Assembly: GCF_007858975.2 (NCBI RefSeq)
Contig: NZ_CP042220.2
Span: 124,001 to 188,000, forward strand
DNA length: 64,000 nucleotides
Origin: Dickeya poaceiphila
GTDB taxonomy: Bacteria; Pseudomonadota; Gammaproteobacteria; Enterobacterales; Enterobacteriaceae
Direction of reading: 5' to 3'
In this document: piece after piece, positions 1 through 8,271 of the stretch
Layout of the letters: every line of letters starts with the position of its first letter
Position numbering within the stretch: position 1 is the first letter of the stretch
The notes under the pieces: model-generated
The model's database searches: none
What the model was told of the DNA's origin: nothing
The model's input: only the letters and a program-made list of their open reading frames with translations
Made by a program: the position numbers and the translations under genes

Positions 1-216
1 TCACAAGGAGGAGGACGGCAGAGTACCTGGAATCATTATGGTTGATCCGACAGGGCTGGCAGGGTTTTTCCTGCTTGTCCCGCACTGTTGTCTCTCCTAT
101 TTACTATTACATCAGTCTCCGGGCGCGAGCTTTGGGCTGAATATAGAAGAAAAAGTACAGACCACCGCGATAAATATCACCGCGATAACCCGAATTGCGA
201 TAACCCTGTTGCAATC

Positions 217-246
217 ACAACAGTCGCGATGACAACAGTCGCGATG
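217..246 (+). repeat. 15-bp perfect tandem repeat in dppA leader
   Basis: The unit ACAACAGTCGCGATG occurs twice back to back (217-231 and 232-246) and is followed by a partial third copy, ACAACA. It lies in the probable untranslated leader of dppA. ACAACA is the kind of motif the GU-rich R1 seed of GcvB pairs with, so the repeats could multiply the sRNA contact site. This role is inference. Confidence 0.7.
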
Positions 247-265
247 ACAACAACTGGTCTGACTG

Positions 266-287
266 ACACACAACATCCACAATGGAG
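266..287 (+). promoter_or_regulatory. CA-rich GcvB-type sRNA target overlapping dppA RBS
   Basis: A run of C and A residues (266-282, including ACACAACATCC) directly precedes the GGAG at 284-287 that serves the dppA start at 296. In Salmonella and E. coli the sRNA GcvB represses dppA by pairing its GU-rich R1 region to a C/A-rich element beside the Shine-Dalgarno sequence. The match here is in position and composition; GcvB itself is not in the window. Confidence 0.6.
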
Positions 288-295
288 TTCATGTA

Positions 296-1903
296 ATGGC
301 TAAATCCCTGATGAAATCAAGGGTGCTGAAATTCAGCCTTGGTTTGCTGGCGCTGTCCGTTGCCGCCGGTGTACAGGCAAAAACCCTGGTGTATTGCTCA
401 GAAGGTTCTCCGGAAGGCTTTAACCCACAGTTGTTCACGTCTGGTACCACTTTTGACGCCAGCTCCATTCCTATTTACAACCGTTTGGTCGAGTTCAAGA
501 ACGGTACTACCGAAATTGAGCCGGGTCTGGCCGAAAAATGGGACATCAGCGCCGACGGTAAAACCTACACCTTCCATCTGCGTAAGGGCGTGAAGTGGCA
601 GGACAGCAAAGAGTTTAAACCGGGCCGCACGTTTAACGCTGACGACGTACTGTTCTCCTTCCAGCGTCAGTTGGATGCCAACCACCCGTTCCATAAAGTC
701 TCCGGCGGTAGCTACGAGTACTTTGAAGGCATGGGGATGAATGACCTGATCAGCAAAATCGAGAAAGTGGATGACTATACCGTCCGCTTCCAGTTGAACC
801 ACGCTGAAGCGCCGTTCCTGGCCGACCTGGCGATGGATTTTGCGTCTATTCTGTCCGCTGAATACGGCGACAAGATGCTGAAAGCCGGCACACCGGAGAA
901 AATCGACCTGGACCCGATCGGCACCGGTCCATTCCAGTTGCAGCAGTACCAGAAAGATTCCCGCATTCTCTACAAACGTTTTGATAGCTTCTGGGGCACC
1001 AAGCCGGGCATTGACCGTCTGGTGTTCTCTATTACGCCGGATGCTTCTGTGCGTTACGCCAAGCTGCAAAAAGACGAATGCCAGGTGATGCCGTACCCGA
1101 ACCCTGCCGATCTGGCCAGCATGAAGCAGGACAAGAACATTGAACTGCTGCAAAAGCCGGGCCTGAACGTGGGTTACCTGTCGTTTAACGTCGAGAAAAA
1201 ACCGTTGGATAACGTGAAAGTGCGTCAGGCACTGACGTACGCGGTGAACAAGCAGGCTATCATTGATGCGGTGTATCAGGGGGCTGGTCAGGCTGCGAAA
1301 AACCTGATTCCACCGACCATGTGGGGCTATAACGACGACGTTAAAGACTACGCTTACGATCCCGCTAAAGCTAAAGCGCTGCTGAAAGAAGCCGGTCTGG
1401 AAAACGGCTTTGAGATAGACCTGTGGGCGATGCCGGTACAGCGTCCGTACAACCCGAATGCTCGTCGTATGGCGGAAATGATTCAGGCTGACTGGGCGAA
1501 AGTGGGCGTGAAAGCCAAGATCGTTACCTACGAATGGGGTGAGTACCTCAAGCGTGCTAAAGCCGGTGAGCACCAGACCGTGCTGATGGGGTGGACCGGC
1601 GACAATGGGGACCCGGATAACTTCCTGGCGACGCTGTTTAGCTGCGACGCAGCGCAGAAAGGCTCCAACTACTCCAAGTGGTGCTACAAGCCGTTTGAAG
1701 ACCTGATCCAGCCAGCTCGTGCGGTGTCTGATCAGGCTAAACGTATCGAACTGTACAAGCAGGCTCAGGTAGTGATGCACGATCAGGCTCCGGCGCTGAT
1801 TGTGGCGCACTCCACCGTGTATGAACCGATCCGTAAAAACGTGAAAGGCTACGTCATCGAGCCGCGTGGCGTGCACAGCTTCAATCACGTATCCGTAGAT
1901 TAA
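296..1903 (+). CDS. dppA: dipeptide ABC transporter, periplasmic dipeptide-binding protein DppA
   Basis: This is the soluble periplasmic receptor that hands dipeptides (and haem or 5-aminolevulinate in E. coli) to DppBCDF. It has 535 residues, the usual family size. A signal peptide covers about residues 1-28, with a basic start, a hydrophobic core and a VQA cleavage site before KTLVYCSEGSPEG. The SBP_bac_5 signature lies around residues 90-125 (GVKWQDSKEFKPGRTFNADD). The ATG at 296 is 8 nt after GGAG. Another ATG at 291 is too close to that site and meets TAA at once. The gene leads the dppABCDF operon and is separated from dppB by 210 bp with a hairpin, which fits its higher expression than the membrane genes. 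Confidence 0.97.
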   Translation: MAKSLMKSRVLKFSLGLLALSVAAGVQAKTLVYCSEGSPEGFNPQLFTSGTTFDASSIPIYNRLVEFKNGTTEIEPGLAEKWDISADGKTYTFHLRKGVKWQDSKEFKPGRTFNADDVLFSFQRQLDANHPFHKVSGGSYEYFEGMGMNDLISKIEKVDDYTVRFQLNHAEAPFLADLAMDFASILSAEYGDKMLKAGTPEKIDLDPIGTGPFQLQQYQKDSRILYKRFDSFWGTKPGIDRLVFSITPDASVRYAKLQKDECQVMPYPNPADLASMKQDKNIELLQKPGLNVGYLSFNVEKKPLDNVKVRQALTYAVNKQAIIDAVYQGAGQAAKNLIPPTMWGYNDDVKDYAYDPAKAKALLKEAGLENGFEIDLWAMPVQRPYNPNARRMAEMIQADWAKVGVKAKIVTYEWGEYLKRAKAGEHQTVLMGWTGDNGDPDNFLATLFSCDAAQKGSNYSKWCYKPFEDLIQPARAVSDQAKRIELYKQAQVVMHDQAPALIVAHSTVYEPIRKNVKGYVIEPRGVHSFNHVSVD

Positions 1904-1926
1904 TTATCTCATCACGTCACATTTAT

Positions 1927-1960
1927 GGGCGATGGCAGCGCTGTCGCCCCTGTTGTTTTT
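1927..1960 (+). terminator. dppA-dppB intercistronic hairpin with T-run
   Basis: GGGCGA (1927-1932) pairs with TCGCCC (1944-1949) around an 11-nt loop, followed by CTGTTGTTTTT. It lies 24 bp after the dppA stop and about 150 bp before dppB. It probably acts as a partial terminator or 3'-end stabiliser that raises dppA mRNA over dppBCDF. Confidence 0.55.
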
Positions 1961-2113
1961 GGAAATGCGTGTTTCTGGAGACGCGTGTTTCTGTAGGGGA
2001 ACGACAGGGGACGCTTCAACGCCTGTTTTAACGCAGTGAGCAATGTCAGGCTCGATGGTGAGCACCATCGGGCCATTTATCTCTATAAAGAGAACGCACA
2101 GAGAGTTCGGGAT

Positions 2114-3133
2114 ATGTTGCAGTTCATACTCCGTCGTTTGGGGCTGGTTATCCCAACGTTTATCGGTATTACCCTACTAACTTTCGCTTTCGTGCACCTG
2201 ATCCCCGGCGACCCGGTGATGATCATGGCAGGAGAGCGTGGTATTTCCCCGGAGCGCCACGCGCAGTTGATGGCGGAACTTGGGCTGGACAAGCCTCTCT
2301 GGGAGCAATACGTCCATTACATTTACGGCGTGCTGCACGGCGATCTGGGCATGTCCCTGAAGAGTCGCGTCCCGGTGTGGGATGAATTCGTGCCGCGTTT
2401 CAAAGCTACGCTGGAGCTGGGCGTGTGCGCGATGATTTTCGCGGTGATCGTCGGCATTCCGGTTGGGGTAATGGCGGCGGTCAAGCGCGGTTCGGTGTTT
2501 GATCATACCGCCGTCAGCGTGGCGCTGACCGGTTACTCGATGCCGATTTTCTGGTGGGGCATGATGCTTATCATGCTGGTGTCGGTACAACTGAACCTGA
2601 CGCCGGTATCCGGTCGGGTGGGCGACACCGTGTTTCTGGATGATTCCCTGCCGCTGACCGGTTTTATGCTGATCGATACCTTGATTTGGGGTGCGGAAGG
2701 CGACTTCAAAGACGCGGTGATGCACATGGTGCTGCCAGCCGTTGTGCTCGGCACCATTCCGTTGGCGGTGATTGTGCGTATGACGCGCTCGGCGATGCTG
2801 GAAGTGCTGGGCGAGGATTATATCCGTACCGCTCGCGCCAAGGGGTTGAGCCGCCTGCGGGTGATTGTGATACATGCGTTGCGTAACGCCATGCTGCCAG
2901 TGGTGACGGTGATTGGCTTGCAGGTGGGTACCATGCTGGCCGGTGCCATCCTCACAGAAACCATTTTCTCCTGGCCGGGGTTAGGCCGCTGGTTGATAGA
3001 CGCGTTGCAGCGTCGTGACTACCCGGTGGTGCAAGGCGGGGTATTGCTGGTCGCCACCATGATCATTTTGGTGAACCTGCTGGTGGATGTGCTCTACGGC
3101 GTGGTGAACCCGCGCATTCGGCATAAGAAATAA
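2114..3133 (+). CDS. dppB: dipeptide ABC transporter permease DppB
   Basis: This inner-membrane permease subunit pairs with DppC to form the dipeptide channel. Started at 2114 (MLQFILRRLGLVIPTF) it has 339 residues, the E. coli DppB length. The frame is open back to 2036, but those 26 extra residues are hydrophilic and unlike the family. An N-terminal membrane helix (about 9-30) is followed by the BPD_transp_1 domain. The EAA loop that contacts the ATPases is near residue 230 (DYIRTARAKGLSRLRVIVIHALRN). It is 12 bp from dppC. Confidence 0.95.
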   Translation: MLQFILRRLGLVIPTFIGITLLTFAFVHLIPGDPVMIMAGERGISPERHAQLMAELGLDKPLWEQYVHYIYGVLHGDLGMSLKSRVPVWDEFVPRFKATLELGVCAMIFAVIVGIPVGVMAAVKRGSVFDHTAVSVALTGYSMPIFWWGMMLIMLVSVQLNLTPVSGRVGDTVFLDDSLPLTGFMLIDTLIWGAEGDFKDAVMHMVLPAVVLGTIPLAVIVRMTRSAMLEVLGEDYIRTARAKGLSRLRVIVIHALRNAMLPVVTVIGLQVGTMLAGAILTETIFSWPGLGRWLIDALQRRDYPVVQGGVLLVATMIILVNLLVDVLYGVVNPRIRHKK

Positions 3134-3145
3134 GGGAGACGCGGG

Positions 3146-4048
3146 ATGACTCACGTTACCGAATCCGCAGCGACGGCTGCGCCGAAGCCCATGACCCCGT
3201 TGCAGGAGTTCTGGCACTACTTTAAACGTAACAAAGGGGCCGTCGTCGGCCTGGTGTATATCATCCTGATGCTGGTGATAGCGATTGGTGCCAGCGTACT
3301 GGCTCCGCACGCACCGGCTGAACAGTTCCGCGATGCGCTGCTTAAACCGCCGGTTTGGCAGGAAGGCGGCAGCTGGCAGTACATTCTGGGAACTGACGAT
3401 GTGGGCCGCGACGTGCTGTCGCGCCTGATGTACGGCGCGCGTCTGTCGCTGCTGGTGGGCTGTCTGGTGGTGGTGATGTCGCTGATTCTCGGCATCGTGT
3501 TCGGGCTGCTCGCCGGTTACTTTGGCGGTGCGGTTGATGCCGCCATCATGCGTCTGGTGGATATCATGCTGGCGCTGCCGAGCTTGCTGCTGGCGCTGGT
3601 GCTGGTGGCCATTTTTGGCCCCTCCATCGTCAATGCATCACTGGCGCTGACTTTCGTGTCGCTGCCGCACTATGTGCGTCTGACCCGCGCTGCGGTGCTG
3701 GTGGAAGTGCACCGCGACTACGTGACCGCCTCGCGCGTGGCGGGGGCCGGTCCGTTGCGTCAGATGTTCGTCAACATTTTCCCTAACTGCCTGGCACCGT
3801 TGATCGTGCAGGCATCGATGGGTTTTTCCAACGCCATTCTCGACATGGCTGCACTTGGGTTCCTCGGCATGGGCGCACAGCCGCCTACACCGGAATGGGG
3901 CACCATGCTTTCCGACGTGCTGCAGTTTGCGCAGAGCGCCTGGTGGGTGGTGACGTTCCCCGGTCTGGCGATTCTGCTGACGGTATTGGCATTTAACCTG
4001 ATGGGGGACGGCCTGCGTGATGCTCTCGACCCCAAACTCAAGCAGTAA
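3146..4048 (+). CDS. dppC: dipeptide ABC transporter permease DppC
   Basis: This is the second permease subunit of the dipeptide importer, with 300 residues as in E. coli. A cytoplasmic N-terminus with the OppC_N-type segment ([18 protein letters not shown]) leads into the first helix. A periplasmic loop with [18 protein letters not shown] follows, as is usual for DppC/OppC. The EAA loop is near residue 195 ([20 protein letters not shown]). The ATG at 3146 follows GGGAGA. It lies 23 bp before dppD. Confidence 0.96.
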   Translation: MTHVTESAATAAPKPMTPLQEFWHYFKRNKGAVVGLVYIILMLVIAIGASVLAPHAPAEQFRDALLKPPVWQEGGSWQYILGTDDVGRDVLSRLMYGARLSLLVGCLVVVMSLILGIVFGLLAGYFGGAVDAAIMRLVDIMLALPSLLLALVLVAIFGPSIVNASLALTFVSLPHYVRLTRAAVLVEVHRDYVTASRVAGAGPLRQMFVNIFPNCLAPLIVQASMGFSNAILDMAALGFLGMGAQPPTPEWGTMLSDVLQFAQSAWWVVTFPGLAILLTVLAFNLMGDGLRDALDPKLKQ

Positions 4049-4071
4049 CATGCAGTGATAGAGGTAGAGAG

Positions 4072-5052
4072 ATGGCGTTACTCAATGTAGAGAAACTGTC
4101 GGTGCACTTTGGCGATGAGGGGCTGCCGTTTCGTGCGGTAGACCGCATCAGCTATCAGGTGGAACAAGGGCAGGTGGTCGGCATCGTCGGCGAGTCCGGT
4201 TCCGGCAAATCAGTCAGTTCACTGGCTATCATGGGCTTGATTGATTTCCCCGGCAAAGTAATGGCTGACCGGCTGGAATTCAACCAGCGTGATTTGCAGA
4301 CGCTCTCCGACAAGGAGCGGCGTCAACTGGTGGGGGCGGAAGTGGCGATGATCTTCCAGGACCCGATGACCAGTCTCAACCCGTGTTACACCGTAGGCTA
4401 CCAGATTATGGAAGCCATCAAGGTGCATCAGGGCGGTAACCGTAAAACCCGCCGTCAGCGGGCGATTGACCTGCTTAATCAGGTGGGAATTCCCGACCCG
4501 GAATCCCGGCTGGATGTGTATCCGCACCAGTTGTCGGGCGGGATGAGTCAGCGCGTGATGATTGCGATGGCGATAGCCTGTCGGCCAAAGTTGCTGATAG
4601 CAGACGAACCGACGACGGCGCTGGATGTGACCATTCAGGCGCAGATCATCGAATTACTGCTGGAATTGCAGCAAAAAGAGAACATGGCGCTGATCCTGAT
4701 TACCCACGATCTGGCGCTGGTGGCGGAAGCGGCGCACCACATCATTGTGATGTACGCCGGGCAGGTGGTGGAATCTGGCAAGGCGGCGGATATTTTCCGC
4801 GCGCCGCGTCACCCCTATACCCAGGCACTGTTGCGTGCGTTGCCGGAATTCGCGGTCGATAAGTCTCGTCTGGCGTCGCTGCCGGGCGTGGTGCCGGGTA
4901 AGTACGATAGGCCGACCGGCTGTCTGCTTAATCCGCGCTGTCCGTACGCCAGCGATCGTTGCCGTCAGGAAGAGCCTGAGATGCGGGATATCCCCGGTCG
5001 CCAGGTGAAATGTCACACACCGCTGGATGATGCGGGGAGGCCAACCGTATGA
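4072..5052 (+). CDS. dppD: dipeptide ABC transporter ATP-binding protein DppD
   Basis: This cytoplasmic ATPase powers dipeptide uptake together with DppF. It has 326 residues. Visible motifs are Walker A GESGSGKS (about 43-50), signature LSGGMSQRV, Walker [13 protein letters not shown] and the switch histidine in LITHDLALV. The C-terminal oligopeptide-transporter domain carries four cysteines ([16 protein letters not shown] and VKCHTP); related Opp/Dpp ATPases use such a set to hold an iron-sulfur cluster. Its stop overlaps the dppF start by 4 bp, so translation is probably coupled. Confidence 0.96.
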   Translation: MALLNVEKLSVHFGDEGLPFRAVDRISYQVEQGQVVGIVGESGSGKSVSSLAIMGLIDFPGKVMADRLEFNQRDLQTLSDKERRQLVGAEVAMIFQDPMTSLNPCYTVGYQIMEAIKVHQGGNRKTRRQRAIDLLNQVGIPDPESRLDVYPHQLSGGMSQRVMIAMAIACRPKLLIADEPTTALDVTIQAQIIELLLELQQKENMALILITHDLALVAEAAHHIIVMYAGQVVESGKAADIFRAPRHPYTQALLRALPEFAVDKSRLASLPGVVPGKYDRPTGCLLNPRCPYASDRCRQEEPEMRDIPGRQVKCHTPLDDAGRPTV

Positions 5053-6056
5053 GCCAGACCATGAATGCCGCCGGGCAGCCGTACCTGCTCGAAGCGATTG
5101 ATTTGAAAAAACACTACCCGGTGAAAAAAGGGCTGTTCGCGCCGGAGCGACTGGTGAAAGCGCTGGATGGTGTGTCCTTCACGCTGGAGCGCGGCAAGAC
5201 GCTGGCGGTGGTGGGCGAGTCCGGTTGCGGCAAGTCCACGCTGGGCCGCCTGCTGACCATGATCGAAACCCCGTCACACGGCGAGCTGTACTATCATGGG
5301 CAGGATCTGCTCAAGCCGGACCCGGCGGCGCAGAAGCTGCGTCGGCAGAAAATCCAGATTGTGTTCCAGAACCCCTATGCATCGCTCAATCCGCGTAAAA
5401 AGGTCGGGCAGATCCTGGAAGAGCCGCTGGTGATCAACACTGATCTCACCAAAGCGGAACGCCGCGAGAAGGCGCTGGCGATGATGGCGAAAGTCGGCCT
5501 GAAAACCGAACATTACGATCGCTATCCGCACATGTTTTCCGGCGGCCAGCGTCAGCGTATCGCCATCGCTCGCGGGCTGATGTTGGATCCGGACGTGGTG
5601 ATTGCCGATGAACCGGTGTCCGCACTCGATGTATCGGTGCGTGCGCAGGTGCTGAACCTGATGATGGATTTGCAGCAGGATCTGGGGCTGTCTTACGTGT
5701 TCATCTCGCATGATTTGTCGGTGGTGGAACACATTGCTGACGAAGTGATGGTGATGTACCTGGGCCGTTGTGTGGAGAAGGGCAGCAAGGACGCGATTTT
5801 CAACAATCCGCGCCACCCGTACACCCAGGCGCTGTTGTCTGCGACGCCGCGCCTGAACCCGGATGCTCGCCGCGAGCGCATCAAGCTAACCGGCGAGCTG
5901 CCAAGCCCGCTAAACCCGCCGCCGGGCTGCGCCTTCAACGCCCGCTGCCAGCACCGTTTCGGCACCTGTACCCAGTTGCAACCGCATCTGAAACCGCACG
6001 GCGAACAACTGGTTGCCTGCTTCGCGGTGGAGCAGGAAGACAGTCAGGCAAGCTGA
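5049..6056 (+). CDS. dppF: dipeptide ABC transporter ATP-binding protein DppF
   Basis: This is the second ATPase of the dipeptide importer, with 335 residues. Motifs are Walker [10 protein letters not shown] (about 56-64), signature [15 protein letters not shown], Walker [14 protein letters not shown] and the H-loop [11 protein letters not shown]. The C-terminal domain has conserved cysteines ([14 protein letters not shown]) as in DppD. It starts inside the dppD stop (ATGA-type overlap) and is the last gene of the operon, followed at once by a strong terminator. Confidence 0.96.
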   Translation: MSQTMNAAGQPYLLEAIDLKKHYPVKKGLFAPERLVKALDGVSFTLERGKTLAVVGESGCGKSTLGRLLTMIETPSHGELYYHGQDLLKPDPAAQKLRRQKIQIVFQNPYASLNPRKKVGQILEEPLVINTDLTKAERREKALAMMAKVGLKTEHYDRYPHMFSGGQRQRIAIARGLMLDPDVVIADEPVSALDVSVRAQVLNLMMDLQQDLGLSYVFISHDLSVVEHIADEVMVMYLGRCVEKGSKDAIFNNPRHPYTQALLSATPRLNPDARRERIKLTGELPSPLNPPPGCAFNARCQHRFGTCTQLQPHLKPHGEQLVACFAVEQEDSQAS

Positions 6057-6079
6057 CGTCTGTGGTGAGACAGAAACAC

Positions 6080-6106
6080 GGCCCCGATTAAAACCGGGGC
6101 CTGTTT
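6080..6106 (+). terminator. dpp operon Rho-independent terminator
   Basis: GGCCCCG (6080-6086) pairs with CGGGGCC (6095-6101), followed by TGTTT. It lies 24 bp after dppF and just before the convergent toxin gene, with A residues inside the loop. Confidence 0.8.
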
Positions 6107-6128
6107 ATAAGTGGCGGGATAGCGCGCT

Positions 6129-7376
6129 TTATTCTCTTAATTGCCGCCATTTGCTATCGATCTCCTGTTGAATGGTGGTGATCAATGGTGCTGGGAGGCT
6201 GAAATGGCGAGCTTCCCGGTGAAATTCTTTCGCAATATCGTATAGTTCATCAACGATGTTGAGCACGGCGTTGGCTCCTGACAGACCCGCTTGTCCGGCC
6301 AGTTGCTCCATTGCGCTTAAGGTAATACGTGAGCCGTGACCATTAAACGCCGTCATATGCTCTCCCTGTGGTGAGGGGCTGTAGACCACGTCATAGAATG
6401 GGGAAAGCCGCCAGTGGTCGTGATCGTCTGCCAGAAAAGAGAAATTTTTAGCGTGATCGTCCTGATTGACCAACAAATAATTGAATAATGCCCGGCGCAA
6501 TAATTTTCTTGCTTCTCCTACACCGCACAGTAGTCGTGCTGCTTTAACCAGATCGACGTAATCCAGAGAGGGGGCTCGAAAGTTTGCATCCAGTAAGCCA
6601 CTGGCAGATGCCATGTGTAATCGACCTGCTTCACCTATACAATCAAATCGTGACTGCTGTAACCAGTAGTGCCCTTCACCAATATGAAGTAACTCGAAAT
6701 CAGCCACATCAATACCAGCCTGCCTGGCTATTTTCATATAGATATATTCGATCTGGCTTTCAGTATGCTGGAGCGCGAACTTTTCTGAAGTGAGCTTGAT
6801 CAGCAGCTTATCGCCCACGGTATCCTGACGAGTGGTAAAGGTACCGTCAGGCTTTTTTGTCACGCTGAGCTTCGGTCTGGCGCCACCAGAACCTCCAGCA
6901 TTCATCAAGTGTGCAATCAGACTGGATTCCGTGCCTTCGAACTCTTCGATAGCGGCGTGGCCCAGTTGGATCAACTCAATAACCTCTTCACCAACGCCAT
7001 CAGAACGGGGCATCGCCGGTTCATAGCGTAATGCACCTGGGCCTCGGTGACCGATGAAAGCGAGCCTTTCCAGTGCCGTAATCTGGGCGGGGTTATAACC
7101 CTGTTGGCGGAAAAAGCGGTCCATAAGATACAAGCCCCAGCCATCAGGTAGACTGTCAGCAAATATGCCGTGTAAGCCATAGTGAGGTTGGCGTGGTGCA
7201 GCCTGAAGCTGACCAGTAAATTCCAGATTGAAAGGGCTGAGAGAGGAGTTGTGGCTGGCGAGATAGTCTGCGTTGTACTGGAAATAGACGCCCTGTCGGT
7301 TTTCCGCCAGTTGTCCAACACGTTCTTCCCGGCCATCACTTAGGCGGCGTATGACTTCCAGCGGTACACTAAGCAT
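6129..7376 (-). CDS. HipA-family serine/threonine kinase toxin
   Basis: This is a HipA-like protein of 415 residues. HipA kinases inactivate targets such as glutamyl-tRNA synthetase by phosphorylation and induce dormancy; the target here is unknown. An N-terminal domain of the couple_hipA type (residues 1-100) includes SLPDGWGLYLMDRFFRQQG. It is followed by GGARPK (about 164-169), the glycine-rich kinase loop of this family. The catalytic segment is NQDDHAKNFSFL (Asp about 306-307) and the metal-binding Asp is in FYDVVYSP (about 329). I chose the ATG at 7376 because it overlaps the antitoxin stop by 8 bp. The frame extends 6 codons further upstream without benefit. All key residues are present, so the kinase is probably active. 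Confidence 0.88.
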   Translation of the reverse strand: MLSVPLEVIRRLSDGREERVGQLAENRQGVYFQYNADYLASHNSSLSPFNLEFTGQLQAAPRQPHYGLHGIFADSLPDGWGLYLMDRFFRQQGYNPAQITALERLAFIGHRGPGALRYEPAMPRSDGVGEEVIELIQLGHAAIEEFEGTESSLIAHLMNAGGSGGARPKLSVTKKPDGTFTTRQDTVGDKLLIKLTSEKFALQHTESQIEYIYMKIARQAGIDVADFELLHIGEGHYWLQQSRFDCIGEAGRLHMASASGLLDANFRAPSLDYVDLVKAARLLCGVGEARKLLRRALFNYLLVNQDDHAKNFSFLADDHDHWRLSPFYDVVYSPSPQGEHMTAFNGHGSRITLSAMEQLAGQAGLSGANAVLNIVDELYDIAKEFHREARHFSLPAPLITTIQQEIDSKWRQLRE

Positions 7377-7641
7377 TTTTAAGCACCTCTTCAATGCTGG
7401 TGGGGGAATGTGCCTGGCTGGTGAGTGCGTTGAGATCGTTCAGGTTACCCAAGGCTTCGTACAACATCAGAAACTGTCTGAGAGAGATATTACCTGTCGC
7501 TTCAAATTTGCGGATGGTGCTGTTGGGGACACCGGACTGCTGGGCCAGCGCATCAACAGAGAGTTTGCGATGTTTGCGCATCGCTTTCAGATGTTGTTTT
7601 AGTTTCTGTTGAATGTCGTAAGCCGTGTATAGCGATAGCAT
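7369..7641 (-). CDS. HipB-like XRE-family HTH antitoxin
   Basis: This DNA-binding antitoxin of 90 residues lies just upstream of, and overlaps by 8 bp, the HipA-like toxin gene, the standard hipBA order. The helix-turn-helix covers about residues 26-66 (LSVDALAQQSGVPNSTIRKF, then SLRQFLMLYEAL). HipB proteins bind operators in their own promoter and hold the kinase inactive. The C-terminal tail is short. The pair interrupts the region between dppF and the cellulose operon and has no partner in E. coli at this place, which suggests horizontal acquisition. Confidence 0.85.
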   Translation of the reverse strand: MLSLYTAYDIQQKLKQHLKAMRKHRKLSVDALAQQSGVPNSTIRKFEATGNISLRQFLMLYEALGNLNDLNALTSQAHSPTSIEEVLKNA

Positions 7642-8271
7642 CTTGAGGCTCCTGATGGTGTTTTGTTGTCACTATGATAGCAATTAATGAGGAGGGATAG
7701 TATTTTTTGCTACTATGATGTCATTTTTATTTGGTCATGCCTTCGTGCTGAGGTGTGGGGGCGTTGCTGGTGATGATGGGATTGCTGGTCAATGTATTTG
7801 GCGCGCGGCTATGGTCGTTGCGGTTGATTCGTTCATCGTAATATGGCTGGCGAAGGTTGGGAGCCAACCTGTTGAGACCGTTTGCGCCACATAATTCGGC
7901 CAACGCCAGGTGCTGGTAGAGATTTCCATTGTTTAATTTATTTTAATATATTGCTCAATATTTAGTCATGGATTTCAGGTGAGCACTACGCTATCTTCTC
8001 GCAATAGATTTATCACCCGGTGCCGAATTGGTAATCCCCTCAGTGATTAGCCATGATTTAACTATCAATATAGTGATTTTGGCGGGATGGGTGATGTCGT
8101 TTTCAGCACGCTAAGGAAGGGAAATTTTACTTATAGGTTATTGATTTATTTTTCTGGAGTAATTTACCTTCATTACAAATATCGTTTAAGATTAATCCTA
8201 AAAGATTGTTTTTTGCGCTGTAGTCCCGCGCCATATTAGCCGTCACCCTTTTCCAGGGAAATGTCAGTTAG
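7642..8271. other. intergenic region between hipBA and bcs operon
   Basis: These 630 bases have no supportable gene. Base composition is clearly more AT-rich than the flanks, especially 7925-7970 and 8100-8220. The region must hold the divergent promoters of the toxin-antitoxin pair and of the cellulose operon. In D. dadantii the bcs promoter region is reported to be bound by Fis; AT-rich tracts are compatible with that, but I cannot assign individual sites. Confidence 0.55.
7671..7722 (-). promoter_or_regulatory. putative hipBA operator/promoter
   Basis: Just upstream of the antitoxin start, ACTATGAT occurs twice (7671-7678 and 7712-7719). The flanks form an imperfect inverted repeat (TGATAGCAA against TTGCTACTA) around an AT-rich centre containing TAGTATTTTTT. 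The placement suits an autoregulatory operator bound by the HTH antitoxin. No direct evidence exists. Confidence 0.4.

Larger units (their letters stand above)
1..295 (+). other. dppA upstream/leader region
   Basis: No convincing coding sequence lies here; the short frames do not resemble known proteins. The stretch precedes dppA and should contain its promoter and leader. It holds a 15-bp direct repeat (217-246) and a CA-rich segment next to the dppA ribosome binding site (266-287). A small hairpin with a T-run (about 64-76) near the left end may be the tail of the preceding transcription unit, but this is weak. Confidence 0.6.

Noticed and set aside
398..1888. 496-codon open frame antisense to dppA
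   Set aside because: It is the mirror of a highly codon-biased gene; the translation is His/Val/Arg/Gln-rich and unlike any protein, and dppA is certain.
2036..2113. 26-residue N-terminal extension of DppB
   Set aside because: The residues are hydrophilic and not part of DppB; the start at 2114 gives the family length of 339.
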